This document shows, one piece after another, positions 30,086-36,333 of a stretch of 38,289 nt of DNA. Numbering within the stretch: the first letter of the stretch is position 1; every line of letters begins with the position of its first letter. Source of the DNA: a virus. Under the pieces are notes generated by a model. It was not told the DNA's origin. It saw only the letters and a program-made list of their open reading frames with translations, and did no database searches. The stretch covers positions 1 to 38,289 of IMG/VR virus record IMGVR_UViG_3300048835_000175, one strand, 5' to 3'. The position numbers were made by a program, and so were the translations under genes.

Positions 30086-30585
30086 AGGCCGTCTCCGTAG
30101 GTGGTTTGCATGTGCTCGGGCACCGGGCCGGCGCCGTCGAGCGCGGCGATCACGGGCGCGAGCGTTTCCTGCACGTGTTCCGCGAACTCCGCCGCGCTGT
30201 CGTAGAAGAGATCGAGGCCGTCTTCCTGGCACTCGCGGTAGACCTTCAGCAGCGACGCCGCGACGCCAGGCATCATCGCCTGCATGCGGTAGAGCTGGTG
30301 CAGGATGAGCCAAGGCGCGCCCTTAGCGCCGCGCCACTTGTTCTTCTCGCTCGGGTTGAGTTCGAGGAAGCTGTCGATCAGCGCGTAGGCGATATGCGGC
30401 GACCACACCGGCAAGTCGATGGGCAGCAGCGGCTCGCCCATTTCGTCGAGCACATAGTAGACCGCGAAGACCGGCACGCTGCCGACGATGAAGACCGGCG
30501 TGGCCTGCTGGTAGGTGGCGATGCTGTAGCCGCGATGTTCGGCGACATGGCTGTACTTGCGGGTTTTTGCGGGAGGGGCTTGCAT
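30082..30585 (-). CDS. Hypothetical protein, paralogue A
   Basis: A 167-residue protein. ATG 30585 is preferred, with AGGA 10 bases upstream; the ATG nine codons earlier has no ribosome site. Residues 27-73 (VFIVGSVPVFAVYYVLDEMG, PIDLPVWSPHIAYALIDSFL) match the gene at 31339-31632 (VYLPGGVGVFTAFYVVDDMG, PIQAFFKSPVWACAAADILI), so the two are duplicates that have diverged. A helical C-terminal part (LLKVYRECQEDGLDLFYDSA) is absent from the shorter copy. Family not recognised. Confidence 0.65.
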   Translation of the reverse strand: MQAPPAKTRKYSHVAEHRGYSIATYQQATPVFIVGSVPVFAVYYVLDEMGEPLLPIDLPVWSPHIAYALIDSFLELNPSEKNKWRGAKGAPWLILHQLYRMQAMMPGVAASLLKVYRECQEDGLDLFYDSAAEFAEHVQETLAPVIAALDGAGPVPEHMQTTYGDGL

Positions 30586-30615
30586 GCAATTTAGTCCTGT
30601 GACGATGGGCATGAG

Positions 30616-31143
30616 TTAGACACCGAGGCCGATCAGACGAAGCTCCAGCAGCGTAGCGTCGTCATTGCTGTTGAGGTTGTAGACGGTAATCATGTATTCC
30701 TCGGCGATGCGCAGCGCTTGATCGGTGCCGCCGCTGTGGAACGGGTCGGTCCAGCAGACGATGAAGTCAACCGGCGACTGGCAGTCTTGTCCGAGAACCT
30801 GGTGCGAGTTGCGAGCGTGCAGCAGACGATGGTCGTTGACGAGCTTTTTCCAACGCGGGTGCGTCGCGGCTGCGATCTCCCAGGCGCGCGCACTCGGCGG
30901 CCAGCGCGAAGACTGGTGCCCGCCGTAGCCTTCGCACGGCAGGTAGATTTCCTTCTTGCACTTACCGCGCCCCGAGACCTGGGCTTCCATGTCGTGCCCG
31001 CTCTCGAACGCGAAGTCGGCGCCGCCCGCGCCGCCGCTGCGCAGAAGGTAGTTGGCGCGATAGAGCCGCCGCGCGTACTTCACGATGCGGAGGCACACGC
31101 TGTTCGGCGTGTTGCGCGAACCGATGCCGGCGTAGGCTTTCAT
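30616..31143 (-). CDS. SLOG-family (DprA-like) nucleotide-binding protein
   Basis: A 175-residue protein whose ATG overlaps the preceding TAA by one base. It starts KAYAGIGSRNTP and has YLLRSGGAGGADFAFESGHD, the two loops of the DprA/LOG-like Rossmann fold, and later VDFIVCWTDPFHSGGTDQAL, the third nucleotide-side loop. SLOG proteins bind or cleave nucleotides and nucleotide-derived signals; DprA itself binds single-stranded DNA. This short form has only the Rossmann domain. A part in nucleotide signalling or defence evasion is possible but inferred. Confidence 0.75.
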   Translation of the reverse strand: MKAYAGIGSRNTPNSVCLRIVKYARRLYRANYLLRSGGAGGADFAFESGHDMEAQVSGRGKCKKEIYLPCEGYGGHQSSRWPPSARAWEIAAATHPRWKKLVNDHRLLHARNSHQVLGQDCQSPVDFIVCWTDPFHSGGTDQALRIAEEYMITVYNLNSNDDATLLELRLIGLGV

Positions 31144-31337
31144 TACTTCGGAACTCCGAGGCTGTACTGGTAATCGAACAGAGCCTTGTTCGGGTCTCGG
31201 TCGTCGTCGATGGCTTTGAGTGCGACGGAAACCATCTCCGGCGGGTATCCGAAAAGATGGTTGTCTTGCTCGATCTTGATGCAGCGGTCCAGGTTGCCGG
31301 CTTTCATCGCGTCGACGTACTGCTTGAGAAGGCCCAT
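31143..31337 (-). CDS. Hypothetical small protein
   Basis: A 64-residue helical protein with GGAG 8 bases before its ATG. It contains LLKQYVDAMKAGNLDRCIKI and PEMVSVALKAIDDDRDPNKA, which look like a small helical bundle. It ends in TAATG, sharing one base with the SLOG gene, so the two are probably translated together. Family not recognised. Confidence 0.62.
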   Translation of the reverse strand: MGLLKQYVDAMKAGNLDRCIKIEQDNHLFGYPPEMVSVALKAIDDDRDPNKALFDYQYSLGVPK

Positions 31338-31338
31338 C

Positions 31339-31632
31339 TCACCACTCCTTCAGGGATTTTTCTTCGTGGCGCAGAAGGCTTGAAACCTTGGCCTCGAACA
31401 TTTTCGGGTTGTCGATCAGGATGTCGGCGGCGGCGCAGGCCCACACGGGCGACTTGAAGAACGCCTGTATCGGGTGCATGGAGTCGCCCATGTCGTCGAC
31501 CACGTAGAACGCCGTGAACACACCGACGCCGCCGGGTAGGTAGACGAGCGCCTTGCCGTCGCTGCGCACGTCCTGGGCGCGCAGCTCGGCAATGAACACG
31601 TCGCGGTAGGGTTGAACGCGATGGAACTTCAT
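31339..31632 (-). CDS. Hypothetical protein, paralogue B
   Basis: A 97-residue protein starting in an ATGA overlap. Residues 29-75 are similar to the gene at 30082-30585, keeping the strand VFTAFYVVDDMGD and the PI...SPVWA helix. This copy is shorter at the C-terminus and has a different N-terminus (FHRVQPYRDVFIAELRAQDV). A duplicated gene kept within 2 kb suggests divergent or paired function. Family not recognised. Confidence 0.62.
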   Translation of the reverse strand: MKFHRVQPYRDVFIAELRAQDVRSDGKALVYLPGGVGVFTAFYVVDDMGDSMHPIQAFFKSPVWACAAADILIDNPKMFEAKVSSLLRHEEKSLKEW

Positions 31633-31883
31633 TCGTCTTCCTCTTCGGCGGGGCGGCAGTCCTTGCAGCCGACTACTTCCTCGTTATCGTCTATCAGTTC
31701 TCCGGACTCGAAGTACCAATCGCAGCCGTCGCACTTTTCGATATTCGCGTTGGCTAGAAGTTCGTCGAGGTCTTCGGCCTCTATATCAAACTGCGCCATT
31801 GCGGACGTGTAGCCGTTCGCATAGCCGGTTACGGTGTCGACTATCTCGGACACTTGCTCTTCGGTCAGCCTAGGAGAGTTCAC
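31629..31883 (-). CDS. Acidic zinc-binding protein
   Basis: An 84-residue acidic protein starting at GTG 31883 (GTGA overlap). CDGC (Cys51/Cys54) and CKDC (Cys73/Cys76) would bind one zinc ion, as a short ribbon. The N-terminal half is helical (TEEQVSEIVDTVTGYANGYT, FDIEAEDLDELLANA), and the tail is AEEEDE. It could bind protein rather than nucleic acid because of its charge. Family not recognised. Confidence 0.65.
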   Translation of the reverse strand: MNSPRLTEEQVSEIVDTVTGYANGYTSAMAQFDIEAEDLDELLANANIEKCDGCDWYFESGELIDDNEEVVGCKDCRPAEEEDE

Positions 31884-31984
31884 GACGACACGCGGATGAT
31901 GAAGAAGCCCAACGCCAGGCCCAACACGACGATCACCGCGCCGTGCCGGGATTCGTGATTGAGCCACTCGCGAAACGCTTTCAT
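31880..31984 (-). CDS. 34-residue single-span membrane protein
   Basis: A very small gene whose ATG (31984) overlaps the previous stop (ATGA) and whose stop (TGA) overlaps the next start (GTGA). It encodes a short polar N-terminus (MKAFREWLNHESRHG) and one membrane helix (AVIVVLGLALGFFIIRV). The exact overlaps on both sides are strong support that it is a real gene. Function unknown; it resembles phage microproteins that modify host membrane processes. Confidence 0.68.
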   Translation of the reverse strand: MKAFREWLNHESRHGAVIVVLGLALGFFIIRVSS

Positions 31985-32571
31985 GTGTTCTGCTCCCTGT
32001 AGTTGCGAAAAATTCTCGCGAGCGAAACCAGGTGGTCTTCTGCGCCGACCTTCGGGGAGCCGAGCACGTGGCGGCTTACGTCGCCTGAGCGCAGCTTCCG
32101 CACGGCTCGCTCCGTGACGTAACCTTTGAAAAAGAAAGTGCCGCCGCCAGTCTCTTCCCATATCTGGAAGTAGATCGGCGCAGCGCGGTCTTCATTCTTC
32201 GGCAGCGCGGGCGCCGAGCTGCGAATCAACGCTTCGGCGATAGCTCGCAGCGCGGCGTCTTCCGTCTGGTCCCACGGACCGCTCATCATTCGGTCTGCCC
32301 TCTCGGCGCCGAACTTGAACCTGTACTCCTTCGCCAACAGCTCGCGCGCCAAGGTTTCGACTTCAGACGCCCGCGCTCGCAGTGTCGGAGCCGAGGTCAT
32401 CGCCTTGCGGATGGCGCAATCCTCGCGGCACTTCGGCGCCCAGGCGCCATCCCTCGCTTCGTCCTGGCAGCACGGCTCAGGCGTGTTGCGGTGCGCGAGG
32501 TACGCGAGCAAGAAGATAAGCGCGACAACTACGCCCGGCGCAATCCACGAGGCCCACGCTTCGGCGTTCAA
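31981..32571 (-). CDS. N-terminally membrane-anchored hypothetical protein
   Basis: A 196-residue protein that appears to start at TTG 32571, within the previous stop (TTGA); no ATG or GTG is suitably placed. Residues 8-27 form a membrane helix (WIAPGVVVALIFLLAYLAHR). Four Cys follow (CCQDEARDGAWAPKCREDC). The rest is soluble, with a helix (ARASEVETLARELLAKEYRF) and a beta part (PIYFQIWEETGGGTFFFKGY). Family not recognised. It may sit at the inner membrane with the neighbouring small membrane proteins. Confidence 0.6.
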   Translation of the reverse strand: MNAEAWASWIAPGVVVALIFLLAYLAHRNTPEPCCQDEARDGAWAPKCREDCAIRKAMTSAPTLRARASEVETLARELLAKEYRFKFGAERADRMMSGPWDQTEDAALRAIAEALIRSSAPALPKNEDRAAPIYFQIWEETGGGTFFFKGYVTERAVRKLRSGDVSRHVLGSPKVGAEDHLVSLARIFRNYREQNT

Positions 32572-32777
32572 GACTTCGGCCCTACGGTGACGGCGGCAGT
32601 CAGGTGCTTGTGCTCAGCCATGAACGGCTTGTCGCAGTCCAGGTGCAGGCGCACCGGCGACGCGTAGTTCGGCGGCTGGCGCAAGGTGAAGATGTACTGC
32701 GTAGCCGGCGTCGCGCCCTCGAACTTCTTGCGCACGAGCTTCTTGCCGCAGTGATGGCAGATCGACGAGCCGCTCAC
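32568..32777 (-). CDS. Small zinc-binding protein
   Basis: A 69-residue protein starting at GTG 32777 in a GTGA overlap. CHHC (Cys7/Cys10) and HLDC (His45/Cys48) would bind zinc, as in a treble-clef or Cys2-His-Cys knuckle. The basic stretch GKKLVRKKFE after the first pair fits nucleic-acid binding. Family not recognised. Confidence 0.65.
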   Translation of the reverse strand: MSGSSICHHCGKKLVRKKFEGATPATQYIFTLRQPPNYASPVRLHLDCDKPFMAEHKHLTAAVTVGPKS

Positions 32778-32875
32778 AGGAACACCAACCGGGCGACAGC
32801 GACGACGCAGAAGATGGCGAGCAGGCAGACGCACACGCCGAGGATGGTGCAGCCGACTTTGAAGAGGTTGTCCAT
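32774..32875 (-). CDS. 33-residue single-span membrane protein
   Basis: ATG 32875 comes one base after the stop of the large membrane protein gene, and its own stop overlaps the next GTG. The peptide is almost all one membrane helix with three Cys (TILGVCVCLLAIFCVVAVAR). It is the second such microprotein in 1 kb. Function unknown; real-gene status rests on the tight packing, with no intergenic slack. Confidence 0.65.
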   Translation of the reverse strand: MDNLFKVGCTILGVCVCLLAIFCVVAVARLVFL

Positions 32876-32876
32876 G

Positions 32877-33824
32877 TCAGGAATCCTTGTGCTTGATGTC
32901 GGGGCGTGAAAAGTATTCGCGGAAAGTTTCGAGGGGGAAGTGCAACACGAGGTTGTCGACTTCGGAGCCCTTGCCGACAAGCGACACCACGTACTCGCTG
33001 CCGGTCTTTTTCAGAGCCTCCACTATCCAGATGCGGCCGAGCAGGTAGTCCATCGCGGTCGGCGGCTCGCCGATCTCCGGCGCCCTGTTGCACTGCCATT
33101 CGGAGAACAGCGCCGGCAGGCGCGGCGGGAGAGCGGCTGGCTCGTTGCGAGCGAGCGCGCTGTTCTGCACCTTGAGCGTCGCGATCTCCGCACGCTGCTT
33201 CTGGTTCTCGGCGAGCGCGTCGCTTAGCTTGGCGTTGACCAGCTTCAACTCTTCCGCCGCACCGAGCGCTTTGCGGCGCATGCGTCGGAGAGCTTTCACT
33301 GCAAGGCTCATGTGAGAAAGCCACGGGCCGCTCTTGGGTTGGACGAACCACTTAGGGTCGAACCTCGCCAGCTCGACCCGAAAACGCGGATGCACGGCAG
33401 CGTCTTCCGGCTTCGCGCGGACTTCGTAGCCTCGCGACAGCTCAGCGGCTACTTCGTTGGCCCGCAGCAGGCCGCCGGTCGCGTAGCGCCTAGGACACTT
33501 CGCGAAGTTCGGCATCGACGCGAAGTTCGCGCGGCACTTGACCGGCCACTTAGCGAAACCCGCTTCGAGCATTGCTCGCCCGGCGGCGCTCGACGCCTTC
33601 ATCGCTTCAGCCAGTTCGTCCAGGCCCTGCACTGTGACGTTGATGACAGGCGTGATGCGCGCAGCGGCTTCGCGGGCGGCGAGCTTCTGCTTGCGCGTCC
33701 TGCTCCAGACGCCGAACCGAATGCGTGCGTCCTGGACGCCGAACCACAGCAACACGAGCATGTAGGTTGCGCCCATAAAAACGGCCGCCATGCCGACGAT
33801 CTCGAAAAGGTTTAGCTCAAACAT
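32877..33824 (-). CDS. Membrane-anchored coiled-coil protein
   Basis: A 315-residue protein with CAGGAG about 7 bases before its ATG. Residues 7-29 form a membrane helix (FEIVGMAAVFMGATYMLVLL), followed by a very basic stretch (SRTRKQKLAAREAAAR), so the body is probably cytoplasmic. A coiled coil (about 186-222: AAEELKLVNAKLSDALAENQ) leads to a folded C-terminal domain (MDYLLGRIWIVEALKKTG, EYVVSLVGKGSEVDNLVLHF). Family not recognised. It could anchor a phage process at the inner membrane. Confidence 0.65.
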   Translation of the reverse strand: MFELNLFEIVGMAAVFMGATYMLVLLWFGVQDARIRFGVWSRTRKQKLAAREAAARITPVINVTVQGLDELAEAMKASSAAGRAMLEAGFAKWPVKCRANFASMPNFAKCPRRYATGGLLRANEVAAELSRGYEVRAKPEDAAVHPRFRVELARFDPKWFVQPKSGPWLSHMSLAVKALRRMRRKALGAAEELKLVNAKLSDALAENQKQRAEIATLKVQNSALARNEPAALPPRLPALFSEWQCNRAPEIGEPPTAMDYLLGRIWIVEALKKTGSEYVVSLVGKGSEVDNLVLHFPLETFREYFSRPDIKHKDS

Positions 33825-33839
33825 TTTGATGCTCCTGGT

Positions 33840-34349
33840 TTAGACGCGGCGCGCGGAATCGCGCATGTACTTCTCGGCGGCGTCGCGCGCGGCCTGCGGC
33901 CAATCGCGCACGAGCACGTAGCCGTTCTCGTAGTCTGCCCACGGTCGCCGCTCGAACGTCACGCGGCCTTCCTCGTAGAACTGGCAAGCGAACGCCTGGC
34001 TCACGCGGCGTTCGATGCGCGCCTGGGCCAGCGCCTTGCCGTAGCGCACGGCTTCCTGCTGCGCTTGGCCGATGCGACCCGTACCGTGGCACAGCGAGCA
34101 GAAGCAGCCCGTGGAATCCCGCTTGCCGCCGTAGCAGTGCGGGCACACCGCCGAGCCGAGCATGGTCAGCATCGAGCGCCAGCGCCGACGAACGCCGTTG
34201 CGCACGAGCATCCAAATCGCTGCGGCCAACATTTTCGCACTCACGCGAAGACGGACACCTGGGGTGGTACGCATCCCCCGCGCAGCCTCAAGCCTGCGAG
34301 CCAACATTTTCGCCTCTTCGATTTCTCGGTTGGTGTGGCGGTTCGACAT
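33840..34349 (-). CDS. DnaJ-type zinc-finger-containing protein
   Basis: A 169-residue protein starting at ATG 34349; the open frame upstream is a shadow of the first operon gene. A Cys-rich block at 69-92 (CPHCYGGKRDSTGCFCSLCH, then GTG) resembles one zinc site of the DnaJ Cys-rich domain (CxxCxGxG). The N-terminal part is basic and helical (KMLARRLEAARGMR) with a weak hydrophobic segment (MLAAAIWMLV). The C-terminus has WADYENGYVLVRDWPQAARD. There is no J domain. It may bind unfolded protein or nucleic acid. Confidence 0.65.
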   Translation of the reverse strand: MSNRHTNREIEEAKMLARRLEAARGMRTTPGVRLRVSAKMLAAAIWMLVRNGVRRRWRSMLTMLGSAVCPHCYGGKRDSTGCFCSLCHGTGRIGQAQQEAVRYGKALAQARIERRVSQAFACQFYEEGRVTFERRPWADYENGYVLVRDWPQAARDAAEKYMRDSARRV

Positions 34350-34357
34350 GGCGTGAG

Positions 34358-34771
34358 TTACTCCGTGCGGGTGATGCAGACGAAGAAGATGATGGCGTCG
34401 CCGCCGGCCGTGGTGAAGGAGCCGCGCTCCATCTTGAACTTCTTCTTCTTGTGCTCGGTGACGCGGCGCACCTTGGCGATGACGCCGGACCACACCGAGT
34501 TCTGTTCCTTGTACCAACGCTGCGAGTCGGTCGCGACGTTGATCGTGCGGTCGTCGTTGGCGATGCGGAGCGCGCTGCTCAACGATTCGTTCACCGCGAC
34601 CTGGCTCAGCCGATGGTTGCGCGAGCCCGGCACGAACGGGAATGGAATCTTGCTGGCGATCTGCTTCTCGACGCGCGTGGTCGGCTTGACGTTGCGACGC
34701 GGACGGATGTCGAGGCCAGGGTTGTTCGCCGTCGTGGTCTTGCTGTTTTTCTTCTGCGGGCTTGCGGCCAC
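34358..34771 (-). CDS. Hypothetical basic protein, first gene of leftward operon
   Basis: A 137-residue protein starting at GTG 34771, with AAAGGAG 6 bases upstream. It is the first gene after the leftward promoter. The N-terminal 35 residues are Lys/Arg/Thr/Pro rich and probably disordered. The rest mixes a helix (AVNESLSSALRIANDD) and strands (WSGVIAKVRRVTEHKKKKFK, DAIIFFVCITRTE). Early first genes of phage operons often target host polymerase or defence, but no motif shows this. Family not recognised. Confidence 0.68.
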   Translation of the reverse strand: MAASPQKKNSKTTTANNPGLDIRPRRNVKPTTRVEKQIASKIPFPFVPGSRNHRLSQVAVNESLSSALRIANDDRTINVATDSQRWYKEQNSVWSGVIAKVRRVTEHKKKKFKMERGSFTTAGGDAIIFFVCITRTE

Positions 34772-34813
34772 GTGATGCTCCTTTGGTTCGGGGTAAGTGT
34801 TCGGACAGGAACA

Positions 34814-34844
34814 ATACTACTCCGCGCACCTGGGGCCTTGTCAA
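34814..34844 (-). promoter_or_regulatory. Leftward sigma70-like promoter
   Basis: On the minus strand, TTGACA (34844-34839) is a perfect -35 box, followed after 19 bases by TAGTAT (34819-34814) as a -10 box. The spacing is two bases longer than ideal. It lies 43 bases before the first leftward gene and points at the 32-gene operon. Confidence 0.7.
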
Positions 34845-34895
34845 ACACCCTTGGTTTGCAGGCTCGGGAGCAGCGCGGGCTTGTGGTCGCCGTGG

Positions 34896-35003
34896 ATTTT
34901 TGGAGCGGGCTAGGTCGGCGATGCGAACGCGATTTTTGGAGCGGGCCAGGGCGGCGATGCGTGGGGAATTTTTGGAACGGGCTAGGTTGGCGAAGCGTAA
35001 TAG
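34896..35003 (+). repeat. Three 36-bp tandem direct repeats (iterons)
   Basis: Units 34896-34931, 34932-34967 and 34968-35003 share the core ATTTTTGGAGCGGGCTAGG (with small changes) and GGCGATGCG, while the last six bases vary. They begin about 50 bases upstream of the leftward -35 box. Three exact-length tandem copies in non-coding DNA suggest an iteron array for a replication or regulatory protein. Confidence 0.85.
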
Positions 35004-35168
35004 ACCTGGAGAGAGGCGCAGAAAAGCGGCGCGGCGCGCGGCGGAAAATCGGTAGAAAAAGCGACCAAGCGCGGCGCCGCCGTGAAACGCATTCTGAACG
35101 GCCGACGTTCCACGTTCACCGTCTCGCGCGTGGCGTCAATACGCCGCACCATACGGCGCGGCGCGTGC

Positions 35169-35346
35169 ACCTGGTGCGCGTCGCCTGGTGAACGCGTGCA
35201 CCTGGTCGCGCTTGCCTGGAGACGGCCGCACCTGGTCGCCTGGTGCGCTTCCTGGTGAACGCGTGCACCTGGTCGCGCGCTTGCCTGGAGACGGCCGCAC
35301 CTGGTCGCGCGCTCACCTGGAGACGGCCGCACCTGGTCGCCTGGGA
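35169..35346 (+). repeat. CCTGG-rich long direct repeats
   Basis: Thirteen CCTGG pentamers lie in about 178 bases, mostly as CACCTGGTCGC, CGCCTGGTG and TGCCTGGAG. They belong to larger copies: 35184-35239 is repeated at 35251-35308 (with a 2-base insertion), and its last part again at 35314-35340. CCTGG is the Dcm-type CCWGG site. Confidence 0.85.
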
Positions 35347-35374
35347 TTTATTTTTGCGCGGAGTAAAAAAAGAC

Positions 35375-35404
35375 TTGCACGCGCCGAAAAAAGCGTTTTA
35401 TACT
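35375..35404 (+). promoter_or_regulatory. Rightward sigma70-like promoter
   Basis: TTGCAC (35375-35380) and TATACT (35399-35404) are separated by 18 bases and lie in an A-rich setting, a strong sigma70-like promoter. The start of transcription would be about 35411. A GGGCC/GGCCC hairpin (35414-35426) would lie in the 5' leader before the first gene at 35452. Confidence 0.8.
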
Positions 35405-35451
35405 GCTCGCGCAGGGCCAGCCGGCCCCGCCATTCCTAAGAGGGTTCCGTC

Positions 35452-35622
35452 ATGCGCCGTTCTGAATTCAACGCCCACGCCTACCTTGCCGCCACGCCGC
35501 GCGCCGTCCGCGCCGCTCGCGGTTCCGCTTCCCGCGTCCCGACGTTTGGCAACGTGTCGCGCCTGGCTTCGCGCTTCCTTGGCGCCGCGTGCGCCCTGGT
35601 CTTCCTGGCGGGTGCGCTCTAA
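35452..35622 (+). CDS. Small basic protein with hydrophobic C-terminus
   Basis: A 56-residue protein, the first gene after the rightward promoter. AAGAGGG lies 7 bases before its ATG and its TAA overlaps the next ATG by one base. The first 40 residues are rich in Ala and Arg (TPRAVRAARGSASRV); residues 42-56 are hydrophobic (FLGAACALVFLAGAL). Its initiation region is nearly identical to that of the gene at 36837. Function not recognised. Confidence 0.65.
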   Translation: MRRSEFNAHAYLAATPRAVRAARGSASRVPTFGNVSRLASRFLGAACALVFLAGAL

Positions 35623-36098
35623 TGGCCGCCGTGATTCGCGCCACGGCCGCCGAGCGCGCCGCGCATTCCGGCACGTATCCGCTGCACGGTTTCGTTACTG
35701 TCGGCGGCGTGCGCTGCGACGTGGAAAATACCGCGATGGGAGACGGCGGCCCGAAGTATGAAATTCGCGCGCCGCGCGGTTCCATGTTCGCGCATGACTA
35801 CGTGCACGGCTTGAACGCCTACACCCTGGCGGAAGTTCGCGAGCTGGCCGCGCATGCGTCGCTGATCGCGTGCGAATGCTGCGCGCCGCGCGTGAGCCTG
35901 GCGGCCGTTGAATTGTGCGCGATGATTCGCGCGAAGATCGAAGAGAACAACGGGCATCCGGTGCACGTGAAAAATCCCCTTGTCCTGGAGCTGATCGCGG
36001 CCGGCCTGGTGATCGAAACCGCGCCGCGTGATGCCTGGGAAAAAGACGGCGCGCCGCAAATGATGGCCGTTGTTAACGTTCCGAAGGGGGCGCGCTAG
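35622..36098 (+). CDS. Hypothetical protein
   Basis: A 158-residue protein whose ATG overlaps the previous TAA. It has a beta N-terminal part (YPLHGFVTVGGVRCDVENTA, KYEIRAPRGSMFAHDYVHGL) and a helical part with CECC (residues 85-88) and VSLAAVELCAMIRAKIEENN. The C-terminal part is beta (MMAVVNVPKG). The paired Cys might bind metal but no second pair is clear. Family not recognised. Codon use is strongly biased to GCG and CGC, as in its neighbours in this arm. Confidence 0.7.
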   Translation: MAAVIRATAAERAAHSGTYPLHGFVTVGGVRCDVENTAMGDGGPKYEIRAPRGSMFAHDYVHGLNAYTLAEVRELAAHASLIACECCAPRVSLAAVELCAMIRAKIEENNGHPVHVKNPLVLELIAAGLVIETAPRDAWEKDGAPQMMAVVNVPKGAR

Positions 36099-36331
36099 TG
36101 CTTTCCGAATTCATCACGACAAAACGCGCCGCGATTGCGGCCGTCCGCGCGGAAGCGGACTATTTGATAGATCAAGCTGCGCGCCGCGCGCGTGGCGCTG
36201 ATCGCGGCGCCTGGCGCGACGACGTGCGCGCCGTTGATCGCCAGCCGTGCAACACCATCCGCAAACAGATTGCGCAGAGTGTCGCGTTTGCGTTCGAGCT
36301 GTCCGCCCGTTTCACTGACAAGGAGATTTAA
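36098..36331 (+). CDS. Hypothetical small helical protein
   Basis: A 77-residue protein starting at GTG 36098, which shares a base with the previous TAG, after AAGGGGG. It is helical and charged (TTKRAAIAAVRAEADYLIDQ, CNTIRKQIAQSVAFAFELSA). No motif or family recognised. It ends two bases before the next gene. Confidence 0.62.
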   Translation: MLSEFITTKRAAIAAVRAEADYLIDQAARRARGADRGAWRDDVRAVDRQPCNTIRKQIAQSVAFAFELSARFTDKEI

Positions 36332-36333
36332 CT

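Larger units (their letters stand above)
34772..35451. other. Large intergenic region, candidate origin/regulatory locus
   Basis: This 680-base region separates divergent operons. From left to right it contains the leftward promoter, three 36-bp direct repeats, a GC-rich segment with short inverted repeats, a cluster of CCTGG-containing long repeats, an AT-rich stretch (35344-35373) and the rightward promoter. Iterons plus an AT-rich element between divergent promoters is an origin-like layout, but no DnaA box or initiator gene is recognised. I find no supportable gene. Confidence 0.6.

Noticed and set aside
34762-35055. Plus-strand open frame through the 36-bp iterons encoding FLERAR-type repeats
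   Set aside because: It has no ribosome site and its start lies within the leftward gene region and its promoter. The in-frame period and some synonymous changes leave slight doubt, noted under the iteron finding.
34982-35332. Minus-strand open frame through the CCTGG repeats
   Set aside because: The reading frame is a product of the repeats, lacks a ribosome site, and the copies are offset by 67 bp, not a multiple of three, so the repeated DNA does not encode a repeated peptide.
35169-35346. CRISPR array
   Set aside because: Repeats are unevenly spaced and overlapping, with no regular unique spacers and no cas genes.
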